Under the pieces are notes generated by a model that saw nothing but the letters and a program-made list of their open reading frames with translations, did not search any database and was not told the origin of the DNA. From NCBI GenBank assembly GCA_036583965.1, contig JAZBQD010000034.1:14321040-14385039 (forward strand): a stretch of DNA of 64,000 bases. Reading direction: 5' to 3'. Positions 35,001-50,000 of this stretch are shown piece by piece. The position numbers and the translations under genes are program-made. Source of the DNA: Prunella strophiata. Lineage: Eukaryota > Chordata > Aves > Passeriformes > Prunellidae. How positions within the stretch are numbered: position 1 is the stretch's first letter; each line of letters starts with the position of its first letter.

Positions 35001-38000
35001 ATAGCCAGAAATAAAGTTAGAAAACAGCAGTGAATACCGTTCTCCACATACCACTTCCTCATATATTGAGGTATGCAAATATTTTGTACTGTGCTGTCCA
35101 AAGGCATGATAGAAACAAATTCTGTCACTGTGCACAAGAAGATATTAACCTGGGGCTCATAACAAATTCTGGCACTTTGTGAAATATTAGTGTACCTCTT
35201 ACTTTTTGTGACCCAGAATTCAGGTAAATGGCTCTGAAAGAATTCTATGCCTACACAAGATGGAACATTCAGAAAAAAAAAAAAACCAAAAAAACAGTGC
35301 TGTGAACAGGACAGGTCAAACACATACCCATGTTTTCATTTCTAGAGCCTGGTGCAAGAGAATGGTCAGGAGGGAGATGGTGTTGATGGGGTTTCCAAAG
35401 GAAAACACATCTATGTCAGAGTCTTTGTACATCTACAAAACAGGCAGAGAGACTGTGGTGAACCCTGACTATTCAGAACTGAATTTACTACTTCTAAAGA
35501 GAACAGGAGAGTGAGAATATTAATAAGCCTGTTACTTACCAAATAGGGGACAAAGAAGCAAATGAGACTTTGATAGAAGGCATCCAACATTGTAATAATA
35601 AAAGTTGACAAGTTGTATATCTGCAGAAATTTATAGATAACAGTCATTATGATGGGATATAATCTCTAGCCTGTCCTGCAAACATTATTGCTGTCTTTCT
35701 TCCATTCAGACTACTAATTATTGCTAACTGGTCTCCTTCCATGAATAAACAGCTCCTGAGCAGCTGATTAAACCAAAGGCTTATCTCTAAACAGGTATTT
35801 TATCTGTGCTGAGTAAAAATAGACCTTAGGAATATTACCAATTCAACCAAGAGTCTGAAAAGCTGAATTTTGCCAATGTCGCATTCCTTCACAAGGGATC
35901 TTATTCCTCAAATTCTTTATCCATGCTCTTTTTAGCATTATAAAATTGGTCAAAAATCCTTTTTTCTAATGAAATCCTTATTTTGTGCCATTTTAATGTG
36001 ACTATTTGTCATATTTAAACTTATCTAGTGACCTATGGTGTCACAGCTCCTATGGAGTGGAATGCGTTACTGGAGAGACAGAAGATTGGACTCCTGTTGT
36101 TTCAATGTTCCAAGTAAGTCTAAACTCTTTTCTTCCCTCCCTCACTCCTCAACAAAAAAAAACCCCTGTGCTCCTTTGGATTATCAAGCAGTCATTTCAG
36201 CAATCATGACATACCTCTGAATTTTGTCCATTCTTGTACAGCTGGGGCAGACGTAGGAGTGTTTCTGCAGAAACATCTTTGTCAAGGGCTCCAAAGAGAA
36301 GAGGGGGCACCGAGGTGAAGAAGAGGTTGAAAAAAATCATCTGCCAGTAATCTACCATGGTGCTGCCTGAGAAGCCACAGAAGAACTGGTACCAGAAGAG
36401 CAGGTTGACATAGCACTGGGGAGAAGCAAATACAAACACATAGCTCCACCTGTGGCATTTATTGAGACTCTGGTTATTAACAGAGCCTCCTAAGAGGACA
36501 GGATTTTGGTTAAAGGCACTGCACTTCATTCCATAAAGCAATACACCTTAAGGGTCTGTTTCATAGTGATCCACTGTTATACAGCTTTCTAAAAGCCATT
36601 ATGGTTCTTTAAGAACATATCAGAGAATAATTAAGTAAAATGTTCACAGCTCTGAGCACCAGATTTTAGAATCCTTTTAGAATCTCATTGGCCATGTGGA
36701 ATCAAAGGAGTGCTGCTCCCTAATGCCATGGGGGAGATTAAAGAACAGCAGCATCCTAGTCTGGAGAATTAGTTCACATTGCAAATAAATAGCCTTTGAA
36801 CTCTAAAAGGATAGTCAAGTCAAAAAAAGCAAAGTGCTCATTTCCACTACAAATTTTAACAGTAATAAGAAGTAATCCTTATTCAAAATTATTAAAAACT
36901 TCACAAAAAACAGATACCTTGAATTCTAGGTAAAAAGCCTTTCATGCTCAGAGTGTATTTCCTATCAAATGGACTTGTTTTCCCAGTCTTGTAGAAACTG
37001 AATTACTTAATTTTTTTCCACTTTATATCATACTTCAATGCATAGATCATTTGCATATACATTAAATTTTTAATAAAAATGACAGATATGACTGTATCAT
37101 TACTTGCAAGTGGTTCCTATAAAAATTCAGTGGTTTCACAGGCAGGCAATTCTTAGTGCACACTCATCTACATTTGAGTGCTAATAATCTGATCTCCCTT
37201 ATGCAAATTTTATTTTGAGGCTCGTGGGTATTATTAATAAAGTTTCTTGTGCTGCCATATAAAGTTACTAAGCCTTGAGTCCTTTTTCCCTCTGGAATAA
37301 TGCTATTTCAAAATATATTTAGTGCTTGTATTTTTCTCAATGCTCTATGCAACACCTTGCTAAGAAGGAAGGGGCATACTATGAACTTGCAAAGTGAAGA
37401 AACACGAACTGTAGCTTCATAAAAAGTGAGAGTATGACCTGCAAAAACAAAAAAATAAACAACCAAGAAAGCCCTCAGACCTGGAATTAACCTTTGCTAG
37501 GATGAAAATTTCATAATTTTAATCATCTTACCACATTTTTGTAGAAAAAGTAAATCACCATCTTTGCCAGGCGAGCATAGCACCAGTGTCCGTGGACAAG
37601 AAGGAGCTTTTTGAGGTGCTTAAATCGGGATATTGCAAAGTCACTGGCCATCACAGCCTTTGGGAAAAGGAACAGAAGGTCATTTACAATGCATCCTTTT
37701 CACACACTATGTAATCAAATTTGAACACAGACATTGAAATAATTTCCTACTATTGAATATTGTAGAAGAAACAAAGCAACAAACTAACCCTCAAGAACAT
37801 AGTCGGAACTTTCTATCTCTCCAGAGCTCTCCATTTAAGAGAATAAGGAAGGGGGATTTGTGGGAAAGGATTCAGGGCAGAAGACAGTGGAAGAGAATCC
37901 ACAAAACCTGGAAACCTGCAAATGCAGCAGCTGAGAAGATTCAGAAACCAGATGCTCACCTAACACTGGGCAGACATCTGCTAATTTTCCAGTCTCATGA

Positions 38001-41000
38001 GCAAACACAGGTTTGTCCTCACATGATAATTTTTTGGCTCAAAATGCTTTTTTTTTTTTTTTTTTTTTTTTTTCAGCTGGACCCATAATTACAAGCTGCA
38101 TATTAATTTATGATGCCAACTTGCATTTTTAAGATGACACTTGAGAGTGTAGGGCTGCTATGAAGCTTATTAAACCTCAAGGGACTACCTGACAAAAGAG
38201 GAAAGAAACTGAGAAGATACCTGCATGCCTTCTTGGCCAGATATTCCAATTCCAACATCAGCTGCCTGAATCATACTTACGTCGTTTGCACCATCCCCTA
38301 GAGTGGGAAGACAGGAGGGAACAATAACAATGCAAGAAAGGGTGCCTCCATCAGAAGAAGGAAATTAATCTCAGCTATGCTGATTATTTCAAATATTCTG
38401 CACTACCATGCATCTTGATCAGGAGAACTGATGTGTGGCATCAAGGGTCTGGGCTTGGTCTCCCTCCTTCCCAGGAGAATTGGCTCCACCAGGGCAAAAT
38501 CCAGCATTGGGACCAGCTGGGTGGTGACACAGCAATCCCAACACCATTTACAGCAGCATCATTTTGTGTTTCTGCTTGGCCAAATCCATATGCTCAGGGA
38601 CATGTTTTGCAACACCCTATTTCACTGAATTCTCTGAATCTATGACAAATTTGATTGCAGATGACAATGTAACAAGCCAGTTTCAAGAATTATTTTGCTC
38701 ATTTCAACTCGCAGCAATATGTTAAATATGTAACCAAATTTCCAGGGGAAGAACAGCCATGCTTATTGCTTGCAATGTGGAGATTGTAAATTAGGTTAGC
38801 TGGTAAAGTAAATGAAGCAGAAGGCTGAAAGCTTATGGTTTGAACTGTAAGGTAAAGTAATATTTCAAAAATACAATATACTGTTCCTTTTCTGTTTTGT
38901 CTACAGAGGTGTGTTTGTTTAGTATGGAGTCATCTAAATCAATTCATCAAGGATTTTAGTGGCATCACTTACCAAAAGTGTGGAAGAAAACTCAAAGCAT
39001 TTCACAATATTTGGAGGTAAAAGGCAAATGAGTCAGTGCTTAATATCACTCTGGAGATAATTCTGTTTTCACCAGGGAAAATCTGACAGGAAAAGGGCTT
39101 TATGAAAATAAAATAGTGACTAATCATGAGTGATTTCCAGGCCCAAAACAAGGAAATTTTGGAGGCAACATGTACATGTGTTTGTACTGATGTGCATGAA
39201 AGGGACTGCTAGGAGATTCTGAATTTGTAGTGTCTTCATCTTGTTTAAAGGGGGGCAGATTTGCTTGTGAAATCTGAATCAGGACTTTTATATGGGTTTT
39301 GATCAGGAAAGACTAATCAATGCTGTTTCCTCACTGCGTCTACCCGAGGCACAAAAATCTGCCCCGTACAATACATTCCGCACATTCCTCTTCAAGAAAG
39401 AGCCTGCTTCCCCTGTCTGTGTGAGATGCAGAGTGGAGGTACCTATGGACAGGGTCATGGCTCTCAGGTGCCTCCGGAGCAGCTTGACCACCATGCTCTT
39501 CTGCAGCGGGGTGCAGCGGCAGCAGAGCACGGAGCGGCAGCGCCGCGCCAGCGCCAGCAACTTCTCCTCCAGCCCCCCCTGGAAGATGATGCTCAGAGTC
39601 CGACCATCAATCACCAGCCCAAACTCGGGGCTGGGGGCCTCAGAGACTGGGGGAGATGTTGGGATGATGCCAAAAAGCCTCCTCTGCGGTTTGTTGTACT
39701 CAGAATTCTTCTTCACCTCTTCCAGGGTTAAATTCAAGAGAGATTCGCAAGTTTCCTGTGAGAAAACAGACAGTGGTGCTAGAAATAGTTATCTCCATCT
39801 CCCTTACAGCACAGCACCTTGCCAAATGTATGTTTGTGTAATCATGCCAGTGGGTTTAAGCCTATCAGATAAACTGTAGGGGAAATTTACTGAGAAATGC
39901 ACAGATTCATCTGATTGGAGATTATTTTAGTATGACACCATCCCATCCCTCAGTGAAAACACTGCACATTTTATCAAGCAGTTAACTGAGGTAAGGAATT
40001 ATTCTAAAAGAAAATATAATAATCTTTACAACAGGAAGGCACATGTACATTTATGCTGAGAGTTCAGAAATTAAAAAGAAAATATTTTCTTTTAAGGAGA
40101 TTGAAAAATCTAGTTCTGATATGAATGATGTGAGATATTGCAGCACTGGCTTTCACAAAAATAAACTGTGGTAAGAGAAACAAGAGGTCCAGATTTTCAA
40201 AATTACCCAGTAACTTTCAGAGTTAGGCCTGTTCTAAATCACATATCAGGCACGTGTCACAATTAGGAACAGAAATAAAACTTCATATTTTCAAGCACTG
40301 TGCCTCAAACACAATGTTCTTCTGTCTTAGCAAATCTGCTTCATGTTGGATCAAGTCCCCTTTTAGATGCCAACAACTGGAATTGACTTGGTACTAGATA
40401 CAAACAGATTTAAGGGGAAGACTCTTACCTCTCCCATCCAGATCACCTAAATTGGCACATCACTATCAGAGAAAATCCAAAATGATATCAAAGTTATTTT
40501 GCTCCCTCTTAGTACTCAAAATCCTCCTTCTGTGGCATGGCCCTGAATATCTGAGGAGCTAATCACTCCTCTTTCTGCCTTTTCTGTCAGCTTTATTGAG
40601 TGATGATTCAGTTCTATAATGTTATTTTCACTTTATGTAGCACAAGGTACATGTGTAGGATGTTTGCAAGATTTAAATTACACTTAAGTGGGAGGTTCTG
40701 GAATTAAATGTACCTCTGACATCTAATAAAAACCTGCACCTAGCCTGCACACTTAAAACCCCTAAAAATATGGAAGAAACGTCATCTTTCTGTGAACAAA
40801 CCAAAAACAGTAGTGGAAATTCCTGGTTTGCCTTGACTTGCCTTTTGAAACAAATCTGCCAAGCTACCTAATTATGTTGCATCCTTCTTGGAAGATATTT
40901 CATTTTCATTTGAATAATCTGCTGGGCTCAGGGGTAAGGAGAGGCCCTTCCCACTGGCGCCACTTCAAGACCCAACATTGGCAAAATTAACAGGTTAAAT

Positions 41001-44000
41001 GCTTTGTATATATTACTTGTGCCTCTCACTTCTCCTCTTGGGTGCCACTTTCAGAAGTTTGTCTTTGGTTTAATTTTGAAAGTGAGGGAACTAAATCTTA
41101 TTGTGGAGAAACTCCAGTGTCCCCTGAACCGTGGGGATTCCCAAAGTCCCCATGTGAATGCAGGCTGCTTCTGAGCCTGGAACCACAGAGGCTGCTGTGG
41201 GTAAGTGCCCCTGCTGCCATTTCCAGGAGCCAGGGTGGTCCTGCCTGTAGCATCTCTGCTCTGGCACAAGCCACTGTCTAATTTCCACCCTAAATGTATT
41301 CATTCTGCTTCCTGTTAAAGCAGATATGTGTTTCAAATGGAATTACACCTTGGACTGTTTTCCGTGCCAGATTCCACATCATCTTTGTGGGTTTCTCTAT
41401 TTCCATGACATTGAAAGAGACAGATATTTGCACAGGATTTTTCCTTGTTTGGAGAGCTACTAGCTGCAGACAAGAGCAGTAGAAACTAGGCCATCTCACT
41501 GCTCCATGCAACTGCCCACCATAAGGAAAACAGTATTTTAACAGTATTTACTTAATCCTCACAATAGCTTTGCTGAGAAAAGCAACCTTGAATTGGTTAC
41601 GCTGCTTCTCTGGGGAGAAAAGCTGAGACAACCCAGATGGGTAACTTGTCTGGTGACACAAGGAAGCCCTGCTTGCCTTCCACATCCTCGTGCCAGCTCT
41701 TGGAAGGGCTGAACTCACTGTGCCTCTTGCTCCTAATGCTATTTGGGGCTTTTTTGACTGTTCTTTGTTAAGTGAGGTCTAAAGCAATGGAATGCCAAAC
41801 TGCAAGACACAAAGAAAAGGCAAGAGCAAATTCTGTGCATTTTGTCTTTACTCACCTTATTTTCAGTGTTAATGGTGAAGACAGTGTCCCTTTGGTTCAG
41901 AAGTTTACAGGAGTATGCAATGTTAACTGCTGTCTCCTGTTTGTCTCCTGTCAACACCCAAATTTTTATCCCAGCTTCTCGGAGAGACACGATAGTGTCA
42001 GGTACTCCATCTTGCAGGCGATCCTCAATCCCTGTTGCTCCTGGGCAAACAGGAAAAGAAGAGAAATAATTTTCTTTTTCTTGAAAATCAAGTTGCTATT
42101 TTCTTATTTAAAAAAAGCTCTTTGCTTTCCAGTCATGCTCCTGAGCTTATTGGGAATTGAACCAAGGTTTTGTCCAACAAATAAACATGCAGGCAACATG
42201 ATCTGCATTTGGATTAAGGTCTGAATGTGTCAACAATCAAGTTCTGCCTCTTCATTTTGCTCATTGCAAGAACAATGCATTTCATTTCTTCCTAATAATC
42301 CAAAATGACAATGTGCTGGCAGAGGAATCACAGCATATGAATTTTAAAAATACTGCATTAAGTCCCATCAAAAGAAACCAGAAAAGATGAAGTCTGACTG
42401 TTTAAATGGATGCTGTCCCTGTTGTCAAGTCAGATGCTTCAGCCATCAAAGGCAGAAGAAACAGTACAGTACATTTTCTTTGTGAACATGCACAAACTTA
42501 GAAGCAGATGCCAACATTCATCCTGATGATGTTGGGAAATGACCATCTGAATGTTACAACACTCCTTATCCCTCCCACTAGAGGTCAGTTTGAAGATGCT
42601 GTAACTGTGGTACATTAAAGATAGATATTGATTTAGGCTAAGGGAATACTTTTTGCAAATTAAAGTGTGAAAGCACATAGAGCCTTAGTAATTGGCAAAG
42701 GTAACAGACTCTGACAAGATCTACATTACCTCTTATGTGGTCTGCTTATGGCATTTACCATTATTACTCTAATTTTTTAAATCACTGCAGAGATTATGAG
42801 AAGCCATAATGCAAGCTATTGCTTGCAATCACAGAAATCCAACAAAGTATGGCACAAATTGCAGTCAGAGAAAAATGAGACTGAGACAACTCCAAAAATC
42901 AGTCATAAAGAACAAAATGTTTGCAAACAAAATAGAACAGAAAGCACTGAAGTGCTCCATAATTTAACAGAATGATGTTGTTATCACAGACTAGATATGA
43001 CTGTGATGAATGATGCAGAAATGTCAATCAATGTAAGTTTTAATGCTAAATATATTTTTACAAAGTGCACAAAGCAAGCACAACAATGCAACAACAGCAG
43101 GAACTCAGCAGCAAAACACCCACATGTTTAAGTTACTGGATTTTATAATACAGTTCAATTACCAAAATTCCCTCAGAATTCGTGCTCAAAACTGAAGTTA
43201 ATTTATAGTATTTTATAGGTTTATCTAAGGATATGGATGCATGATTGAATTGTGGGAACTTCATTATCTACTGTGTCAGCTGAGCCACAGTAACAGCTGA
43301 TGTGCATGTTCTTTGCTTGGGGCACACAAGAGTTTCAGTACACTTTTTCAAAGTTACTGCTGCCCAAAATGCATGAGAACTTGTACAGACACTGTCACTT
43401 GGATTTTATCTCCCTAGCCTGGAGATTTCCAAACCACAGAGGAAGTATTTTAGATATAAATTAGTATAAGCTGTTGTCTGCCATACTGCCAAGACTATCA
43501 CAGGAGAGCAAGTGATACTTCACACAATGACAATTCTTATTTTTAGCTACCCAGCAGGGTGAGTTTGGTCTCCAGATGCTGTGCTGTCTCTATTAACAGC
43601 TCCTCTCTGTTGTCAATTGCAGCTTCTGCCTCCCGACGAAAATTGGCCCATTTTTGAAAGTCATCTTCATTCAAGACCTGCATAACACAATTTAAACAGT
43701 GTTTATTTGAAATCTAAAGAAGAGAGGAATGCCAACATTCTGGATCACAGAGACTTAACTCCTATCCAAACTGGTAAAGTACTGTGTCATCTTTAAAATA
43801 ATGCAGACTTTTCCAAGAGAAAACTGCAAGAACAAGTAGTTTGAACAAATGACCTACAGCTGAGACTCAAAAATGTGACGTAGAGAAACCCTTGCTCACA
43901 CAACTCATGCTCAGCTGAGAGCACACAGTTTCTGAGGGCTGATCTGCATTTCTCCAGAGCTTGAATATGATCTATTTGTTGCACATTGACAACTTCTGTA

Positions 44001-47000
44001 TGAAAGTATGACACTAAAATATACTAACTCGGGCTGAGAGCAAGATTTTTGAAAGTTGAATGCCAAGCAAAAGAGAAACAGGTTGGCTGCTCTGCAGACT
44101 GTTTCTTGCTTGGAAGCACTGTAGAGTAGGTCAGCTGGAGTTCCTATATGAGAAACAAGAATGTTTTGAGACTGACTAAAAATCCATCATTTGGTCACAT
44201 TGAGGAAAAAGAGGAAAAAAAAACTCCAGACAAGGCAAATAGAAGGACAAAGAAATGGGCTATATCTGGCTGGTTGTCTGAAGCAGAACTATAACCACTC
44301 TATTTTTCTAGCAATTTTATTGACATGTATGCGACCTGGTGCTCTCCTACCTTCTTAGCTATGCACAGGGTTCTCAGTCCATCATGGGCATAGTAGTCCA
44401 GATGCTTCTGTGTTCTTTCTTTTATTCTTTTCAGTCTCTTGTCTGTGCTAATAGTCACCTGTGAAACACAAGGAAAAGGTTCCATATTTTAAGCACAGAT
44501 AATTTTCAATCTAATGGTCTAAGATTAAAAAAGAGTGGGAATTGGAGAAAAGTGGATTCCATTATAATACCAAGTTCTTGAAAAGCTCAAAAATATTGGC
44601 TGTGCAGAAGCTGAAATCTTGCTAAACTCCTGTTTCCTTTAAGATAACATTACTTGTGGTTTTTTTTATTAATAGTACAGCACTCTTGCTGACAATTTGA
44701 AAATCAGTGGTCAGGCCCTTATGACAGTATTATTGCAGAGTACACAATCCACATGGGTTAGTATTATCAGTGAATTTTAATTATCCCATTCCATAATCTA
44801 AGCACTTCTGAAGTTGAATAAATATCTCAGTTCTGATCTGCAAGGATAATACTAGACAAAGCTTACTTCTTTCTTTATACTCCTAATATTTAGTTATAGT
44901 ATTTCATGCAGAAAAGACTACAGCACACTTATTGTTAGGAGCACACAACAGAAAAAGCTCCCTGGCTAATTACCTTTGGTGGAGTTGTCCAGCAGGTCCA
45001 TTATTACAGAGTCAGCACCTTTTGTGTAGACAACAATCTCCTTGGTTAGAGGGTGTCTCACCACTACAGACATCCTTTTCCTGACTGAGTCAAATCCTAA
45101 GGTGTAGAGGATGTCAAAGGTCAGGAGTGTGCCCTGTGGCAGCTGCACCGTGACCTGTTCGGGCGTCCGGGACACAAGCATGAAGCCGTAGGCCTGGGCA
45201 GCATAGACCAGAGCTGCCTCATCTGGGCTCTCAGCCTCGTAGCAAAAGTCTGTTGGCAGAGAAGTGTTGGTTGCAGACCTAAAAACTTCATCCAAGGAAG
45301 CAGCACCAATCTCTGTGCTGCCCTTGTCCTGGAGTTCCTGGCCCCCACTGCTGGCAGAGCCATCGTTGTCATTGCCACAACTCTCCAGCACAGCAAGAGG
45401 CTCCTCCGTGTTCTTTGCACTGAAGCTGGCACTAAGTTGTGAGCTAGACTGAGATGATGAAAAAGATTGACTAAGGCTTGCTAATTTCAGCCTTTGAAAT
45501 ATCTGATGAATCTTCTCCAGGGTGATTCCTGAAGGTTTTATTGGTGGTGGGATTGTGACCTAGAAATAGGAATAAAAACTGAAGGTTAAAAATAAATAAA
45601 TGTGAACTTCAAGACCATTTTCAAAACCTCTCTCTACTTTTCTGCATCTAAGTCACAACTAGCAATAACTATTACTATAATAACTGCAACTTCCCCTTTT
45701 CTCCTCTCCTGCCATTTAAAGTGGTGGAAGGATTCCATAGAGAAGTCATATGTGAGATAGCATCCAAATTTGATGGTGATTAGTATCTCTGCCTCTGAAG
45801 CAAAGATATAATGAAGCCCTTGTAGTTCTGTCAATTGCCTGGCAGATCAGAGAAAACCCAGCTGTGTTCAACAAACTTCTTACAGCACATATAATACAAA
45901 ATCTAAAAGAAAAAGTGCAGATCCTGTGGTAACCTCAGCTATTCAAACAATATTTATATCAAACATAAGAAGACAAGCTAGGAGGGGATACACAGGCATG
46001 GAAGCACTAGATATTACAGAAAATGTAAAGGAACTAGAGGACAACTCTCAAACAAACCATTTTTCACCACTTCAGTTTTCACTGGACACTACTCTATGTT
46101 GTTAAGTGGAAGCATGATCCATTTTCCTCATGTATTTAAAGTTAGATTACCCTTTGTCTTGGCTCAGTAGCTGTGGAGACCAGAACTGTATTGCAAATGG
46201 CAAGAGCAAGAAAAAAGTCAGTAAAGGATGTGGAAGTCTTCATATGTATGAAAGGAGAAAAGCTTTCAGTCTGGAGGGCAGCTTCTCGCACTCGCCTCAG
46301 CAGCCGGCTATCGGGAGTCACGTCCTTTTCCTGGAAGAGAAATTACTTGCTGAGGATTATTTTCATTTACCCTTGTCCTCAAGGAATAGCTGGCAACTTC
46401 ATAGACTTCTTGAATTTAGACCTAGAAAATGCCTTTTGTACTTAGCATCTATGGAAAAAAAGATGTCTTTCGAAAAGCTGTATAACTACATAATTAGAAG
46501 GAAATGCATCTTCAAAAGGAAGATGATCTCAGAATTTTATTTCTTTTGAGATCTACTAAAAATCAGAAAAATCTATACTGTATCCTTTAACTTTGAAACT
46601 GCTGACTCCTGAATAAAAGGGCATTCCAGAAGAATGCATACTTGGGGTCTCCCAAGTTCAATGTGAAGATGATAGTTATTTCAAGAGAGAACATTTTGTG
46701 CTTATGGTTTAGCTACAGCACTATCACTTTTTGTTTCCAGAGAAGTTTAATTTTGCACTCAGAAAGAGAAGTGCCCTCAAACTTTTCTTCAGTTTTTGCA
46801 ATAAATAAATACATACACATTTACTTGTTCCTGAAATGTTTCTGTAATTTCACTACCACTCTCTTTCTAATCAAACCTACATTTGCAAGCCAAACTACTT
46901 AACAATGTAATTTCCCCACAATTTAATTTGATGTAGAGAGCTATGGGAGTATTATTTTTAACAGAAATTTCATGTTAGCAGAATCTGGTTTGGATTAAAT

Positions 47001-50000
47001 TCAGGGCCATATTTAACAAGGAATTCCAAATTTAAAAGATGTATTCCCATGAACCAACAGTTTTGCATGCCTTCTTTAAGAAACTGCCAAAGTTATTTAG
47101 CTGCTTTCTACTTCACCTCAGCTATTACCCTCACCTCATTCAATCTGGCACAGTTTTCCCAAGTTCCCTAAACATGCAACAGAAATCACCCAAGCACCTT
47201 TCTGGCTGTACTGTGCTGAATGTTACACTCCATCTCCTGCTTGCTAAAGTGATAAGCAGTTCTTAAATAATCCTAATAATTGCAAGGGAATCTACTGCTC
47301 ATGTTGCAGCTCAGCTGAAATCCAAAGCTGGAACAAGGCTTTGCACTTTCCCTGCTGCAGAAACCTCTGGTTCCTCTGGCTCAGTATTTTAATGTTTTTA
47401 CTTCACATACAGGGCCATGTTTGCAGTATAGATGCAGTCCTTTCTCTAAATAACAAAAGCATGCTAAGGATAAGCCTGATTTTTCAGTTATCTTCTCAGG
47501 TCTCCTAAAAGGACTAAGAGGCTGAAAAGTTAAAGGTGCTGATTTTAAGAAACCATTTGACAATATTGCACTGCAGTGGTTCTGTGGGTGACAGGACTGT
47601 GCCAACACCATGAACAATCCCAAACAGCTGAACAGGACAATTGCAGTGAAGAGCACATATGTGCAGATACAACTGTCCAAAGAGTCAAACAATTATGTTA
47701 GGAATTCTATTAAATTTGAAACATGAAAGATTAGAATCTCACCAACACCTTGCACAATTTTTCATCCAAGTTCCTCATGCATTGCCACAATTAGAATGAA
47801 CATCACAAGCACCAAATTATTACATGTGTATCTCATCTCTCCTATCTGTCATCATCCCAATCAATTTCTTTTTCATATATATCCTGAATGTCTGCTGCAA
47901 AGGAACATTGCACTACTGGGCATTTCACTTCAGCAGCAAATTTCTGAACTCAAGAGTTTCCTCTGGAAAAATTGAACATTGACAGGCTAATTGTGGCCTC
48001 AGAAGACAGGTTTTTTTTGAAAAAAAAACCAACCAAACAAAAAAAAAACCAATTAAAAAATCAATATTTATCAGAACAATTTTCCTCATCTTTTTTTCTC
48101 ATGAAGTGAAAGCAGTGCTGACCTGAATTTTCAGCCTGAACATATATTGAAAACCCTAACCAAGCAAAAAAGAAAACTGAATAAAACAGCACTAATGATG
48201 ATAATCATTTAAATTTGCCACCTTTTCAATGTTAACAATTTTGTTAGTGAAAATGCTGATATAAAATGGCTAGTGCTTTTCAGTGCTCTCTACTCCTAAA
48301 GGTAGAGAGAGTAAATGTTAATTTTCTATCATGTTCCATTTTTGAAAGATGGATTTTTCTTACAAACTTCTGTCTGCTGACATACACACAGGTCTGCAAA
48401 CACGCTCTATGTGCCAGGAGTATTCAGGGTGCTGCAGATTTGTAGCAGAGTAAAAATGCATCAGATGAGGTGATACAAGTTCCAAAGGGCAGGAACTATA
48501 GAGACAACAAAAAATTATTATTCACATTTTATTAATAGGGAATTGGCTCAGGTGGCAAAGGATAGTACTATGTCTCATTTAAAGGTCATACAGGGCAGGG
48601 TCTGTGCAATATCCAAATGTTCCTATTTTCACAATTGTCATAGGGCATTAAAACAATTTATCCAGATAGATTGACACCTATGAGCATCTAAGGCTGGTTA
48701 TTTCCATAACAACAACTTAATGTTCTTCTACAAAAGAGGCATTTGATACTAGTTCTTCAGATATTGCTTTACAGTGAATTAAAAAAATGTTTATTTCTAG
48801 AAGAAAAAGAAAATGCCTGGCAGAAAAAAATTAATTCGAAAATATACTGGCAATAAATTTCTTTATCATCCTTCAGTAGTTTTGACCTATAAGAAGTTCT
48901 CAGAAGTCATGGCTCATGGGTTCTCAAGAATCCCTGGAGATGTTCTCAGCAGCTCATGAGGTTTGGGCTGGAAAATACTAGGATAACAACTTACAGAATT
49001 CCCATATTCCAAGAACAGTAGGAGTTCTGAGTGGTACTTACTACATGACAGCAGAATTGAATGAAGTAGGATCTTATAACAACTGCAGGAAATAAAGTAC
49101 TGAGAATTCTGCATTTATTAGACTATTTTTTTATAAAAAGATTTGGATGGGTTTTCCAGACCTTTAATTTTAATTGGAATTCTAATTTTGAAAGTGTATG
49201 ACCTTTTAGTGTTCACAAAAGCCTTGTCTGAAACGTCTGTTAGAAAACTTTAAAGAAGAGCAGAACAGCCTGACTTTAATTAGGCTGTGGGTGAATTTGG
49301 GAAGCTTCAGACCTAAATTGCAACAGTTCCTGCTCCCCCCTGACTGCAGCCTGCATGCTCCAATCGAGGACTCTGATTCTTTGTCTCCCCCTTCCCACTC
49401 TTAGCTCCAGCAAGGCTTGGATTTCTCCTCTCTGCCTGTTGGCTTTCTGTGGCTGTTGCATTAATTGAAGGGATGGGACCACAATCAGACTAAGAATGAT
49501 TTATTGCTCAGATAACATCAGTCTCATCAGTCTCAAAGGCCATGAGATTTATAAGACAGCAAGCAGTCGACCATAGTCTAAGATGGCTAGATTAGCAGCC
49601 ATCTAAGTACTACTACTACTACACTACTACTACTACACTACTACTAAGTAGTGGTAGACTCATAGTCTAAGAGTCTAAGTTCTTTGTTGCAATACTGTAT
49701 ACAACTTTCTAATCCAATGGTCAGTTCTCACAGAGTAGGTTTTGCTTTTCTAACCTATCACCTTTACTTCTTTCTACTGCAATGTGGATACTTTTGTCCA
49801 ATAAGGTCTTATTACATGTAGACACATATGTCTCTATTATAATACCTAAGCTTTCAGCTTATTCTATTACAATCACATTAGTACACTATAAACCCCTTCA
49901 TCATCTTATCTAATACAGTTTCTTACTTAAGGCATATTCTATCAAAACATAAGTTTGTGATTTTTCTGTTTGGTGTGCTTTCACACCAATCTAGACTTCT

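Noticed and set aside
39292..39879. 195-codon plus-strand open frame
   Set aside because: It is the antisense of the GC-rich ATP10B exon at 39443-39755.
44443..44458. Outer acceptor for exon 9 (reading VTISTD)
   Set aside because: From exon 8 it gives an in-frame TAG after two codons; the inner acceptor keeps the frame.
49276..49482. 68-codon minus-strand open frame beside the LTR
   Set aside because: It could be internal retroviral or leader sequence, but no motif supports a protein.
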